Shown: positions 17,257 through 28,968, counted from the first letter of the stretch. The stretch: DNA of 64,000 nt from CALCHA01 sp035548175 (GCA_035548175.1 DASZTO010000002.1:1-64000); one strand, 5' to 3'. The notes: generated by a model not told the origin, from the letters alone. A program made the numbers and translations.

Positions 17257-18471
17257 TCAGCGGTTGAGGCGCAGGCCGAAGGAGCTGGTGGGCATGATGC
17301 CGCGCCACATGTCGATGAGGCGTTTATAGGCTCGGCCGACGGGACGGATTTTTCGCTGGAGGTCGTAGAGGCCCAGGGGATTGACGCGCCCGTTGTCTTC
17401 GCGGAGGGCGGTGTCCCAGTCCACCTGATCGGTGAGGGAATACCACGTGAAGCCCAGGATGGGCACGCCATCCGATTTCAACCGCAGCATGTTGGCCCAT
17501 TCCTTTTTGAGCCAGCCGGGCGCTTTCTCGGCGTCGGCGAGATTCGTTTCGGTGTGCATCACGGGCAGGTTGTAGCGTTCGTAGTATTGGCGCGTGATGA
17601 CGTAATAGCCGTAGATTTCGCCGGCGGGCTCGGTAGAACCGTCGGGCTTCACGAGGTGCTCGTTGGTGACGTAATAGTCGTTTCCCATGATGCAGTTTTT
17701 CTTGACGTGGTGATCGCGGAACCAGTGATAGTCCTCGCGCGTCATGCCGTTGTCGAGCAGGAATTCGTACATCATGGTGGGCACGTCGACGCCGTAGGTG
17801 AGATCGAGAGAGATGAAACGCTCGTCGTTGAGCTGGTGGGCGCGCTTGAGGCTGGCGGGTTCTTCGGCGTGGAAATATTCGGAAGACTCGGACTGGATGA
17901 AGATGGCGTGGGGGGTGACCTCCAGGATGGCGCGCATGGCCATGACATTGGCCTTGCAGAGGTGATGGAGAGCGGTGACGAAGGCTTTGTCGGAGGTGAG
18001 GCATTCGTTCCACCAGCCGTAGTGGGCGCTGAATTTGGCGGCGACGTAAATTTCGTTGACGGGCGTGAAGAGGTGCAGATAGCGATAGCGTTCGGCGAAG
18101 GCGCGGGCGTACTGGGCGAAGAGGCGGGGGAAATCGGGGCTCTGCGCGGAGCCGATCCAATCGGGCAGGCCGAAGTGGCAAAGATCGACGATGGGTTCGA
18201 TGCGGAGGTGCCGGAGCTCGCTGAAGGTTTCGTCGCAGAAATGCCAGTCGTATGTGTCGGGCCCGAGGTGCGTGCGGTAGTAGGGGGGGCCGTAGCGGAG
18301 GAACCCGATTCCCATGTCCTTGACGAGTTGGAAATCCTGCCGCCAGTTTTCGTAATGGCCGCATTTTTCCATTTCGTCGACGCGGCGTTTGCGGCCGCCG
18401 CCGCAGGGGATGACGGGGTAGGAATTCTCGATGCCGGTGGCGAACATGAACTGATTGACGACGGGACGCAT
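17257..18471 (-). CDS. GH1-like (clan A) glycoside hydrolase
   Basis: A 404-residue cytoplasmic protein without signal peptide. The fold is a TIM barrel of the beta-glucosidase kind: DMGIGFLRYGPPYYR, the acid/base segment LFTPVNEIYVAA, and the putative nucleophile segment LPVMHTETNLAD, followed by GFTWYSLTDQVDWD. The classical GH1 signatures TxNEP and ITENG are altered to TPVNEIY and MHTETN, so this is a divergent branch; substrate cannot be predicted. It lies between mfd and a periplasmic isomerase, 71 nt after mfd. Confidence 0.8.
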   Translation of the reverse strand: MRPVVNQFMFATGIENSYPVIPCGGGRKRRVDEMEKCGHYENWRQDFQLVKDMGIGFLRYGPPYYRTHLGPDTYDWHFCDETFSELRHLRIEPIVDLCHFGLPDWIGSAQSPDFPRLFAQYARAFAERYRYLHLFTPVNEIYVAAKFSAHYGWWNECLTSDKAFVTALHHLCKANVMAMRAILEVTPHAIFIQSESSEYFHAEEPASLKRAHQLNDERFISLDLTYGVDVPTMMYEFLLDNGMTREDYHWFRDHHVKKNCIMGNDYYVTNEHLVKPDGSTEPAGEIYGYYVITRQYYERYNLPVMHTETNLADAEKAPGWLKKEWANMLRLKSDGVPILGFTWYSLTDQVDWDTALREDNGRVNPLGLYDLQRKIRPVGRAYKRLIDMWRGIMPTSSFGLRLNR

Positions 18472-18541
18472 GCGGCAACTCCACTGGACGGGACGGGGCG
18501 GCCGTCGAGGCCAAGTGCAAGAGCGGTGCCGTGAGGGGGCG

Positions 18542-22009
<3,468 letters not shown>

Positions 22010-22233
22010 AAGTCTCCGGCCCAACGTGTGCGACGCGGGTCAAGGGAAGCATCCATGCTATGCGTGGGAACGGGCAACGTCTACATGCCTGGGGGCGCAG
22101 CAAAAACGCCGGCGGCGGGCGTCATGGGTAGGAGTCCATGCGGCCGCCGCGGGCAATTCCTGAAGAGGGACGAATCCTTTCACCCCCGTCCCGCCCCCCC
22201 CGGTGGATTGGGGGTTAAGAGGGTCACGGGGCG

Positions 22234-22407
22234 TTACGGCAGACGCCGACGGCCAGCGACGCCCATAATGAGCGAGATGATGAAGATCACAAGGAAGACG
22301 AAGAAGAGAACCTTGGCGATCATGAAGCTCATCCCGGCGATGAGGCCAAAGCCGAACAGGCCGGCGATCAGGGCGATGATCAGGAACACGAGAGCATAAT
22401 AAAGCAT
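22234..22407 (-). CDS. DUF1328 (YtjA-like) small membrane protein
   Basis: A 57-residue, almost wholly hydrophobic peptide with two membrane spans. It matches the YtjA/DUF1328 pattern: a first span (YALVFLIIALIAGLFGFGLI), the AGMSFMIAK turn, and a second span ending in GVAGRRR. GGAG lies 9 nt before the ATG. Function is unknown for the family; in proteobacteria members are often stress-induced. Confidence 0.85.
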   Translation of the reverse strand: MLYYALVFLIIALIAGLFGFGLIAGMSFMIAKVLFFVFLVIFIISLIMGVAGRRRLP

Positions 22408-22709
22408 GACAAGCACTCCAGTTGTAAACTCTGAGGCGAACCGTTCCACCGAAGGAATCGGGCGAGTTTCGCCAACGAAAAGAGGTAGAGTAAACGGCGT
22501 GCCAAACAGGCCCGGGGGTCCGAAATTCAGGTATATCCGCCAGAGTGACGCACGCGCTCCTACATGCCGGGTGCCGCCGCATTTTGTCGGCGCTGCCGGG
22601 ACACCTTGACGGGTTTAGGATCGGCTGCGGATGCGCGCGTGCTGAGATTCCGGGTTTCCGGCGCGCAGCGCTCGGGATTTCCTCGCACCCGCCCATTCTC
22701 CGGCTCGCG

Positions 22710-22725
22710 TGGCACAACCCTTGCT
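22710..22725 (+). promoter_or_regulatory. Sigma-54-type promoter (-24/-12)
   Basis: TGGCAC, five bases, then TTGCT: both the GG of the -24 element and the GC of the -12 element are present with the exact required spacing. It points toward the heptosyltransferase gene, whose start lies 250 nt away, leaving a long leader. Sigma-54 promoters need an enhancer-binding activator; none is in the window. Confidence 0.5.
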
Positions 22726-22742
22726 TTTGAGTATCCGCGTTG

Positions 22743-22755
22743 AGGTTGACAACCT
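22743..22755. promoter_or_regulatory. Palindrome just downstream of the -12 element
   Basis: A perfect 13-base palindrome, AGGTTG-A-CAACCT, lies in the predicted initial transcribed region of the sigma-54-like promoter. It could be an operator; this rests on symmetry alone. Confidence 0.3.
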
Positions 22756-22889
22756 AATACCAACCCCCAACATCGCTCTGGCCGGGGCCGGTCCGGACGT
22801 TGCCGTGCCAGCCGGAGCACCAACAAGCTCACCTTTTTGATCCCGCCTGTCCCATTTAAGCGTCCATCCTCCTTTCTTCCCCCAAATAC

Positions 22890-22918
22890 GTAGCCCGGTT
22901 CGCAACGAACCGGGCTAC
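22890..22918 (+). terminator. 13-bp perfect hairpin in the leader, followed by a T-run
   Basis: GTAGCCCGGTTCG and its exact complement are separated by only three bases (CAA), and five T residues begin 5 nt after the stem (22924-22928). It could act as a terminator or attenuator 57 nt before the heptosyltransferase start. Confidence 0.55.
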
Positions 22919-22974
22919 CCGCCTTTTTGCTCCGCGCGTTGCCCGCCCTGCGGGCTTGGCCCACAATCGTCAGC

Positions 22975-24117
22975 ATGTCCCTGTCCCCGCCGATCCCCGC
23001 CGACCGAATCGTCGTTGTGATGCCCACCTGGCTGGGCGATGCGGTCATGGCCACGCCGTTCCTGCGCGCCCTGGCGGGGCTTTATCCGCAGGCGCACATC
23101 GCGGCAGTGGCGCGGCCGCTGGCGGTTCCGGTGCTCGCCGGGCTGCCCTATGTCCACGAAGTTCACCACGCGGACAAACAGAATCCCGCCGCCACCCACC
23201 GCTGGCTTCGTTCCGGCAAGTTCGACCTGGGCATCGCGCTGCCCAATGCCTTTCGCGCCGCCTGGACGCTCTTTCGGGCGCGCATCCCCGCGCGGCTGGG
23301 ATATGCGCGCGACTGGCGAACCCCGCTGCTCACGCACGCGCTGCCAGCAGAGCGGCGCACGCCGGAGCAGCGCCTCGCCGATCAACGCAAAGCCGCGGCG
23401 ATTCGCCGGATCAGCCGCGAACTTGGCCGCCCGGCGAATCCGAAGATCGGCTCGCCGTTCCAACCGGCGCCGGCCATCGACTACTACCTGGCGCTGGCGG
23501 AATTGCTTGGAGCGGGGCCGGACTGCGACCGGCGCATGGAACTGGCGGTGACCCCGGAAGAGGCGTCGGAAGCGGAAAAGGTGCTCGCCGCTTTTCAGAT
23601 GGCTCCCGACGCGCGCCTGGTGACGTTCGTGCCCGGCGCCAACTTCGGCGGCAGCAAGTGCTGGCCTCCGGAGCGGTTCGGCGCCCTTGCCGATGCGCTG
23701 ATCGAACGGTGCGACGTGCATATCCTGATCGCCGGCAGCCCCGCCGAAAGGAACCTGGTGCAAACCATCCTCACCAGCGCTCAGCGGCGGGAACGGGTGC
23801 ACGCCCTCGCCGGCCAGGCATCGAACACGGGCATCTCGCTGGGCGCGGTGAAGGCGGTCGTGAAACGCTCGATGCTGATGGTCTGCAACGACACCGGTCC
23901 GAGGCATTTTGCGGCGGCGTTTGGTGTGCCGACGGTCACGCTTTTCGGCCCGACCGATCCCCGCTGGGCGGAACCCTATCACTCGCGCGAGCGCATCGTC
24001 CGCATCGACGTGCCCTGCGGCCCGTGCCAGCTCAAGAAATGCCCGATCGACCACCGCTGCCTCACGCGACTCACCCCCGAAATGGTGCTGGCGGCCGCCG
24101 GCGATTTGCTCGGTTGA
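22975..24117 (+). CDS. Lipopolysaccharide heptosyltransferase (GT9, WaaF-like)
   Basis: Adds heptose from ADP-heptose to the lipid A-inner core. The 380-residue protein has the GT9 N-terminal signature VVVMPTWLGDAVMATPFLRAL, the FDLGIALPNAFRAAW segment and the C-terminal donor-binding region CNDTGPRHFAAAFGVPTVTLFG with the conserved Asp. A Cys-rich patch near the end (VPCGPCQLKKCPIDHRC) is also typical of the family. It implies that this organism makes a lipopolysaccharide-type outer membrane core. Start ATG at 22975 is chosen as the first methionine before the conserved region; the ribosome-binding site is weak. Confidence 0.9.
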   Translation: MSLSPPIPADRIVVVMPTWLGDAVMATPFLRALAGLYPQAHIAAVARPLAVPVLAGLPYVHEVHHADKQNPAATHRWLRSGKFDLGIALPNAFRAAWTLFRARIPARLGYARDWRTPLLTHALPAERRTPEQRLADQRKAAAIRRISRELGRPANPKIGSPFQPAPAIDYYLALAELLGAGPDCDRRMELAVTPEEASEAEKVLAAFQMAPDARLVTFVPGANFGGSKCWPPERFGALADALIERCDVHILIAGSPAERNLVQTILTSAQRRERVHALAGQASNTGISLGAVKAVVKRSMLMVCNDTGPRHFAAAFGVPTVTLFGPTDPRWAEPYHSRERIVRIDVPCGPCQLKKCPIDHRCLTRLTPEMVLAAAGDLLG

Positions 24118-24119
24118 AT

Positions 24120-24131
24120 CGACGTACGTCG
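24120..24131. other. 12-base perfect palindrome followed by T-run
   Basis: CGACGTACGTCG is immediately followed by TTTTTT and lies 3 nt after the heptosyltransferase stop. A second palindrome, ATTCATGAAT, follows at about 24141. The first could form a minimal terminator; without a loop it is weak. Confidence 0.3.
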
Positions 24132-24175
24132 TTTTTTATGATTCATGAATGATGAGATCGGAGATGAGGTGATCG

Positions 24176-24301
24176 ATGCCTGCCGTAAAACCTCCCAGGA
24201 AAAAAGTTTCTCCCCGCAAGCCGCAACTTTCCACGAAGGAAGCGCTCGAACTGACCATGAAGCGCCACAAGGCGGCTTTCGAGGCACTGTCGAAACGTTG
24301 A
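24176..24301 (+). CDS. Putative small basic protein, 41 residues
   Basis: The frame encodes a 41-residue, Lys/Arg-rich peptide with a disordered N-terminus (MPAVKPPRKKVSPRKPQLS) and a helical C-terminus (TKEALELTMKRHKAAFEALSKR). A GGAG/GAGG-rich ribosome-binding region (24160-24169) precedes the ATG, and a strong intrinsic terminator begins 21 nt after the stop. Those two signals support a real short gene. Similar short TxEEALxLTMxR peptides occur in planctomycetes as far as I recall, without known function. It might be an antitoxin relic for the Doc remnant downstream, but the terminator lies between them. Confidence 0.55.
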   Translation: MPAVKPPRKKVSPRKPQLSTKEALELTMKRHKAAFEALSKR

Positions 24302-24321
24302 AGAACGTTGGGTTTTACCAC

Positions 24322-24360
24322 ACAGGGCCCGGAAGTACAATCCGGGCCCTGTTCGTTTTT
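24322..24360 (+). terminator. Intrinsic terminator after the 41-residue gene
   Basis: A perfect 11-bp stem (ACAGGGCCCGG / CCGGGCCCTGT) with a 9-base loop is followed by TCGTTTTT. Confidence 0.9.
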
Positions 24361-24370
24361 GCGAGAGGCG

Positions 24371-24637
24371 ATGCCTGAAATCGTGTTTTTATCCATCGAC
24401 GACGTGCTTCTCGTCCATGACGAAATGTTTCAGCGTTTCGGCGGCGAGCGAGCCGGCACCGCGAGCGCCATCGTCTTCCTCGCTAGGAACGGGTGGCTCG
24501 TGGACGCCTCCGATGAGGAAATCGAAACAGTGGCCGTCCGCGTCGCCGATGTAACCCGCGACGATCACCTTCCCGAAGAAGAACTGGCCGAGTGGTTCCG
24601 CGAGCACGTAACGCCGATCGATCCGAGCCGCGACTGA
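24371..24637 (+). pseudogene. Internally deleted Doc (death-on-curing, Fic fold) toxin
   Basis: The 88-residue frame begins like a Doc toxin (IVFLSIDDVLLVHDEMFQRFGG, residues 4-25) and ends like one (GTASAIVFLARNGWLVDASD and EEELAEWFREH), but the roughly 45-50 residues that normally lie between, including the catalytic Fic motif HPFxDGNKR, are missing. The join is in frame around residues 25-27, where short repeats (GGCG, GCGAGC/GAGC) lie and could have mediated deletion. The protein could not catalyse the kinase-like reaction of Doc. It may be a dead toxin or a repurposed scaffold. Confidence 0.7.
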
Positions 24638-24646
24638 TTCCTCATG

Positions 24647-24666
24647 GTCTTCGTGTCCTTCGCGTT
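24647..24666 (-). repeat. CGAAGGACA-type repeat (minus orientation)
   Basis: Read on the minus strand, the segment between the Doc remnant stop and the glycosyltransferase start contains CGAAGGACA and CGAAGACCA, the same 9-base units seen after rplK at 4091 and after the DUF1552 gene at 57263. Confidence 0.65.
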
Positions 24667-24674
24667 TTGACCCC

Positions 24675-25991
24675 ATGAAACTTGCACTCATCATCGAACA
24701 CTTCAACCCGACGCGCGGCGGCGCTGAGCATTTCACCGTGTGGCTGGCCGAACAGCTCGCGGCACGCACCGATCCCCGCGGCGGCAGGACGCATGAAGTC
24801 CACGTGATCTGCCACGATCTGGCGGCCCAGGTGAATCGCTACCGCCAGGCCACCCAGCGGGCCAGCCACGACGCCGATCGGTCGCACCAGGCCCATCCAC
24901 CCGCGCCGGGCGAGCATGTCCTGCCCGACGGCATCCGCGTGCATCGCATGCGCGGCATGCGGCTCAACAGCGGGCTGGGCTTCCGCCGCTTCGGACGCCG
25001 CGCCGCCCAGTGCGCCCGCGAAGTCGCCCCCGATGTCATCCACTCCATGACCGTCGCCTATCCCGGCGATCTCTATCACCCGCACGCCGGCATTTACGCC
25101 GCCATTCAAGCCCAGGCCGTCGCCTCGCGCGACACCAACGCCTCCGCCAAATGGAAGCAGTTGATGCTCCAGCTCTCCCTCAAACAGCGCACGCTCATCG
25201 CCCTCGAACGGCGCGCCCTGACGGCCAACCGCTTCTTCCTGGGAACGCCCGGCCCGCGCAGGATCATCAGCCTCTCCCCGATGATGACCCGCCAGTTCCG
25301 CGAAAGCTATCCCGACCTCGACCCCCGGAAAATCGTCGATCTGCCCAACCCGCGCATGACGCCGGCGGCGGCGCTCGATCCGGCGCGCGCGGCCGCCGAC
25401 CGCGAGTGGTTCCGCTCGCACTACCGCCTCGAGCCGCTGGACCGCGTGGCCATTTTCGTGGGCCACGATTTCCGGCGCAAAGGCCTGCGCTTCGCCATCG
25501 AAGCGATCGCCAAAACCCACACGCGCTGGAAGCTGCTCATCGTCGGCCTGGGCAAGGCACGCGAATACATCGATCTGGCCGACGAGCTGAAACTCGGCGA
25601 AACCAGTCCCGCCGGCCCGCGCGTGCTGTTCGTCGGCCCCACGCGCGAAACCGATCGCGCCTACGCCGCCGCCGACGCCTTGCTCCTGCCGACGTTCTAT
25701 GATTCCTTCGGGCTGGTGGCGGTCGAGGCGCTGTCGCATGGGCTGCCCGTGGTATCGACCGCTTTCCTGGGCGCCGGCGACTGGGTGGCGCGCCATCGCG
25801 TCGGCACGATCGTTCCCACGCCGCGCGACACCGACCAGATGGCCGCCGCGCTCGACGCCCTGCCGCGCCCCGGAACGCCGCAGCTTCACGCCCTGGCCGC
25901 CCGCGCCCGTGAGGCCGGCGACATGATGCCTCCCGACCGCTACCTCGATCGGCTCGAAACCCTTTACACGGAGATCAAGAATGACCGGTGA
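24675..25991 (+). CDS. Glycosyltransferase family 4
   Basis: A 438-residue GT-B glycosyltransferase, probably for lipopolysaccharide or surface glycan. The N-terminal acceptor domain opens with IIEHFNPTRGGAEHFTVWL; the C-terminal donor domain has FVGHDFRRKGLRFAIEAI and the GT4 signature YDSFGLVAVEALSHGLPVV around residues 342-360. The closest general resemblance is to WaaG-type core glucosyltransferases. It sits between a heptosyltransferase and plsY, consistent with envelope synthesis. Confidence 0.9.
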   Translation: MKLALIIEHFNPTRGGAEHFTVWLAEQLAARTDPRGGRTHEVHVICHDLAAQVNRYRQATQRASHDADRSHQAHPPAPGEHVLPDGIRVHRMRGMRLNSGLGFRRFGRRAAQCAREVAPDVIHSMTVAYPGDLYHPHAGIYAAIQAQAVASRDTNASAKWKQLMLQLSLKQRTLIALERRALTANRFFLGTPGPRRIISLSPMMTRQFRESYPDLDPRKIVDLPNPRMTPAAALDPARAAADREWFRSHYRLEPLDRVAIFVGHDFRRKGLRFAIEAIAKTHTRWKLLIVGLGKAREYIDLADELKLGETSPAGPRVLFVGPTRETDRAYAAADALLLPTFYDSFGLVAVEALSHGLPVVSTAFLGAGDWVARHRVGTIVPTPRDTDQMAAALDALPRPGTPQLHALAARAREAGDMMPPDRYLDRLETLYTEIKNDR

Positions 25992-26073
25992 CAAGTAGCA
26001 ACACGACCCTGAAGCGCGCCCCGGCGCGCTGCGCGGGCATCCGACGCCGTTTGTCATCCGTCCATTCCACCCC

Positions 26074-26850
26074 ATGGCCATTCCGACGCTCATCGTTTTC
26101 GCCCTCCTGCCCATCGCGGGATATCTTTGCGGCTCCATCCCCTTCGCCTGGGTCATCGGCAAGGCCAAGGGAGTGGACATCCGCACCGTCGGTTCAAAAA
26201 ACATCGGGGCGACCAACCTCGGGCGCACCTTCGGAAAGAACTATTTTTTCTACGCGTTCTTTCTCGACGCGGCCAAGGGTTTCTTTCCCGTGCTGACGGC
26301 CGCTCTTCTCACCCGGATGGGCAACGTGTATGGCGTTCGCGCCGATGGGAGCCTCACCCGAGACTTCACCGGCATCGTCGGGGTGGTGAAATACGGTTAT
26401 CCCTCATGGGCGCCGCTGCTGACCGCCGTCGCCTGCGTCCTCGGGCACAACTTCCCCCTCTGGCTGAAATTCAAAGGCGGCAAAGGCGTCGCGACTTCCT
26501 TCGGCGTGGTCCTGGGATTCTGGCCCCTGTATACCCTGGCGGGACTCCTGGGCGCGGGGGCGTTCGTCTTCACGCTGATGGTCTATCGCTTCATCTCGCT
26601 GGCTTCGATGGTGGGCGCCTGTTTCTTTTTCGCCGCCGTGCTCATTCTGGGAAGCAATCCCAAATCGAAACTCACTTTCATGTCGCCGCACGAGTTGCTG
26701 CCGCTGGCGATCGTCGCCGGCCTGCTGGCGCTGATGATCATCGTGCGCCACCGCGGCAACATCCGCCGCCTGCTCAATGGAACCGAGCCGCGCGTCGGCC
26801 GGCGCGAGATCGAAAAAGCCCAATTGCGTGGTGAAAAACGCTCGCAGTGA
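26074..26850 (+). CDS. plsY: Glycerol-3-phosphate acyltransferase PlsY
   Basis: Inner-membrane enzyme that transfers acyl groups from acyl-phosphate to glycerol-3-phosphate, the first step of phospholipid synthesis. The 258-residue protein has several membrane spans and the three family motifs: GSKNIGATNLGRTFG (motif 1), GHNFPLWLKFKGGKGVATS (motif 2) and RHRGNIRRLLNGTE (motif 3). A loop of about 30 extra residues after the second span makes it longer than the typical 200. The ribosome-binding site is weak. Confidence 0.94.
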   Translation: MAIPTLIVFALLPIAGYLCGSIPFAWVIGKAKGVDIRTVGSKNIGATNLGRTFGKNYFFYAFFLDAAKGFFPVLTAALLTRMGNVYGVRADGSLTRDFTGIVGVVKYGYPSWAPLLTAVACVLGHNFPLWLKFKGGKGVATSFGVVLGFWPLYTLAGLLGAGAFVFTLMVYRFISLASMVGACFFFAAVLILGSNPKSKLTFMSPHELLPLAIVAGLLALMIIVRHRGNIRRLLNGTEPRVGRREIEKAQLRGEKRSQ

Positions 26851-26897
26851 CCGCGGAAACGCGGTACATTTCAAAACTTAAACCGCTTCCGGGCGAG

Positions 26898-26937
26898 AAG
26901 GTCCATGTTGCTTTCATGATTTTTCACGTGGGACCTT
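26898..26937 (+). promoter_or_regulatory. Leader hairpin before the sulfotransferase gene
   Basis: Complementary arms AAGGTCC (26898-26904) and GGACCTT (26931-26937) enclose 26 bases and end at the edge of the GGGAG ribosome-binding site of the next gene. Folding could affect translation. A short GNRA-capped hairpin (CCGCG-GAAA-CGCGG) also lies at about 26850-26863. Confidence 0.3.
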
Positions 26938-26946
26938 GGGAGAGCT

Positions 26947-28338
26947 ATGCCGTTGTTTTTACCTGGCCGCCGTCGTCCCATCGCTCCGGGCCCCGTTCCC
27001 CTGCCCGAGACCGCTGCCGCGCAGGTGATTTCCATCCGCCGGCTCAAGCCCGACAAACACATCCTGCGGCGATTCTGGCTCGACACGCCTGCCCCCGGCG
27101 CCGCCGCCGACGCCCACACGTTCGAGTTCGCCGGCTGGGCGTTCACCACCGATCCGCAGTCCCCCATTCGCTCCGTGGCGCTCTTCGATCCGCAAGGCGT
27201 CGAATTGATTCGCGCCCCCGTCAATATCCCCCGCCCGGATGTCAGCTCCTCCTACCCCGACGCCGCACGCCACCCCTGCGGTTTTCGCTTCCAGTTCGCC
27301 TGCCTCGGACCCTCGCCGACCGCCACCGTCAACCTGGTGGCGTTTACAGCGCAGAACACCGCGCTCACGCTCTACGAGCTGACCATCCGCAACCAGCCCG
27401 TCAGTTCCTGCCAGACCACCCTCTCCCCATTGCTGCTGACTTCCCTGGGACGCAGCGGCTCCACCTGGGTCATGGGCTTGCTCGCCCGCCATCCGCAGGT
27501 CGTGGCCTATGATCCGCACAATTACGACGCCCGCGTGGCCAGTTACTGGGCCACCACCTTCGCCACACTCGCCCAGCCCCGAAGCTATCTCCAGGCGATC
27601 CATCCCACCGACCTCGCCAATCCCCACTGGTTCGTCGGCGGCGATATTCCCCCCGATGCCACCCCGCCCGACCCGGTGATGGGCCACCACCTCCACGCCG
27701 ACACGGTCGCCTCCCTCGCTGATTTCACGCTGGCGCGAATCGACCGCTTCTACACGGCCGCGGCGGCGGCGCAGAACAAGCCGGGAGCCAAGCACTTCCT
27801 CGAGAAATGCGATCCGCTGGTCGCCCGCACCACGCTCCGCAATCTTTATCCCGCCGCCCGCGAACTGGTGCTGCTGCGCGACCCCCGCGATGCGCTCTGC
27901 TCCGTGCTGGCGTTCAATAAGAAGCGCGGATACGTCTCCTTCGGGCGCGAAGGCGTGCAGTCTGACGCCGATTACGTCCGCTGGTACGCCGAGCCCCTCA
28001 CGCTGCTGCGCGACACGCTCAATGCGCCGCACCGCCCGGTCGTCGTGTTGCACTACGAGGACCTCGTGCGCAACCCGCCCGCCGCCCTCAAGACGCTGCT
28101 CGAAAGCCTCGATCTCGACGCCGCCGATCCGGTCATCGCCGGCCTGCTTGAATCGCCCGACGCCCAGAGCCTGTCCTATCACCGCACGACCGATTCCCCC
28201 GCCGCCTCCGTCGGCCGCTGGAAAACAGATCTCCCGCCGGACCTCCGCGCCGCCTGCCGCCGGCACCTCGATCCCCTCCTGGCCGATCTGGGCTATCCCC
28301 CCACGCCCCCCCCCCCGCCCGCCCCTGCGTCCGCCTGA
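26947..28338 (+). CDS. Sulfotransferase with N-terminal accessory domain
   Basis: Transfers sulfate from PAPS to an unknown acceptor. The 463-residue protein has the 5'-phosphosulfate loop TSLGRSGSTWVMGLLARHP (about 165-183) and the 3'-phosphate motif LVLLRDPRDALCSVL (about 307-321). Ahead of it lies a roughly 100-residue beta-rich domain with GWAFTTDPQSPIRSVALFDP and INIPRPDV-like and YPDAARHPCGFRF segments. I associate this pattern with glycan-modifying transferases, but its role is unknown. Surface glycan sulfation would fit the neighbouring glycosyltransferases. The Pro-rich tail and stop abut the HAD gene stop with no gap. Confidence 0.85.
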   Translation: MPLFLPGRRRPIAPGPVPLPETAAAQVISIRRLKPDKHILRRFWLDTPAPGAAADAHTFEFAGWAFTTDPQSPIRSVALFDPQGVELIRAPVNIPRPDVSSSYPDAARHPCGFRFQFACLGPSPTATVNLVAFTAQNTALTLYELTIRNQPVSSCQTTLSPLLLTSLGRSGSTWVMGLLARHPQVVAYDPHNYDARVASYWATTFATLAQPRSYLQAIHPTDLANPHWFVGGDIPPDATPPDPVMGHHLHADTVASLADFTLARIDRFYTAAAAAQNKPGAKHFLEKCDPLVARTTLRNLYPAARELVLLRDPRDALCSVLAFNKKRGYVSFGREGVQSDADYVRWYAEPLTLLRDTLNAPHRPVVVLHYEDLVRNPPAALKTLLESLDLDAADPVIAGLLESPDAQSLSYHRTTDSPAASVGRWKTDLPPDLRAACRRHLDPLLADLGYPPTPPPPPAPASA

Positions 28339-28968
28339 TCATCTCCGCGGCAAATACCACGGCCGCACGTCGATCACTTCCATCCCCGCCCGCCGCGCCG
28401 CCTCAATCCCCAGCTCCCCATCCTCATACACCACGCATGCCGAGGGCTCGACGCCGATCCATTCCGCCGCCTTCAAAAACACGTCCGGCGCAGGCTTTCC
28501 ATGGGCGACATCGTCCGCCCCCACGATCGCGTCAAACAAATCCTCCACCCCCACCACCGTCAGGCTCTGCTTCACCACCCGCTTCCAGCCGCCGCTGGCC
28601 ACCGCCAGTTTGCGCCGCCCCTTCTCGCGCCGCGCGATCGCCACCACGCTGTGGATCGGCTCGAGGGTCTCCAGGCTCTCGACGTATATCCGCTCCTTCT
28701 CCCGCGCCACCGCCTCCGCATCGCACGCGATCCCCTGCTCCCTGGCCAGAAGCTGGATGATCGTCACCGTCGGCATGCCCGCGAATGCGTAGAACCGCTC
28801 CTCCGGCAGGTGAATCTTCACCTCCTCCAGCGCCCGGTTCCACGCCATGAAATGCACCGGCATCGTGTCGACCACCGTGCCGTCGCAATCGAAAATCAAT
28901 CCCTTCACCCGTGCGGGTATCTCGGCGTCCCAATCCGCCGGCCAGTGAGCGATCCGCGTCATCACCAT
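28339..28968 (-). CDS. HAD-superfamily phosphatase (beta-phosphoglucomutase-like)
   Basis: A 209-residue HAD-IA hydrolase. The catalytic aspartates are in LIFDCDGTVVDTMPVH (D27, D29), motif II is in LAVASGGWKR, motif III lysine in AHGKPAPDVF, and motif IV in CVVYEDGELGIEAARRAG. The helical cap and length match the subgroup that acts on sugar phosphates. Substrate is unknown. Its stop codon directly abuts the sulfotransferase stop (tail-to-tail, zero gap). Confidence 0.88.
   Translation of the reverse strand: MVMTRIAHWPADWDAEIPARVKGLIFDCDGTVVDTMPVHFMAWNRALEEVKIHLPEERFYAFAGMPTVTIIQLLAREQGIACDAEAVAREKERIYVESLETLEPIHSVVAIARREKGRRKLAVASGGWKRVVKQSLTVVGVEDLFDAIVGADDVAHGKPAPDVFLKAAEWIGVEPSACVVYEDGELGIEAARRAGMEVIDVRPWYLPRR

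Larger units (their letters stand above)
22408..22974. other. 567-nt intergenic region with no convincing gene
   Basis: This gap separates the leftward DUF1328 gene from the rightward heptosyltransferase gene. Open frames inside it are short and lack protein-like composition or ribosome-binding sites. It holds a sigma-54-like promoter (22710), a small palindrome (22743) and a strong hairpin (22890), listed separately, which suggests a long regulated 5' leader for the heptosyltransferase gene. Confidence 0.7.

Noticed and set aside
24120..24155. dif-like XerCD recombination site near the palindromes after the heptosyltransferase
   Set aside because: The palindromes CGACGTACGTCG and ATTCATGAAT do not have the 11-6-11 layout of dif; the skew switch alone does not identify a site.
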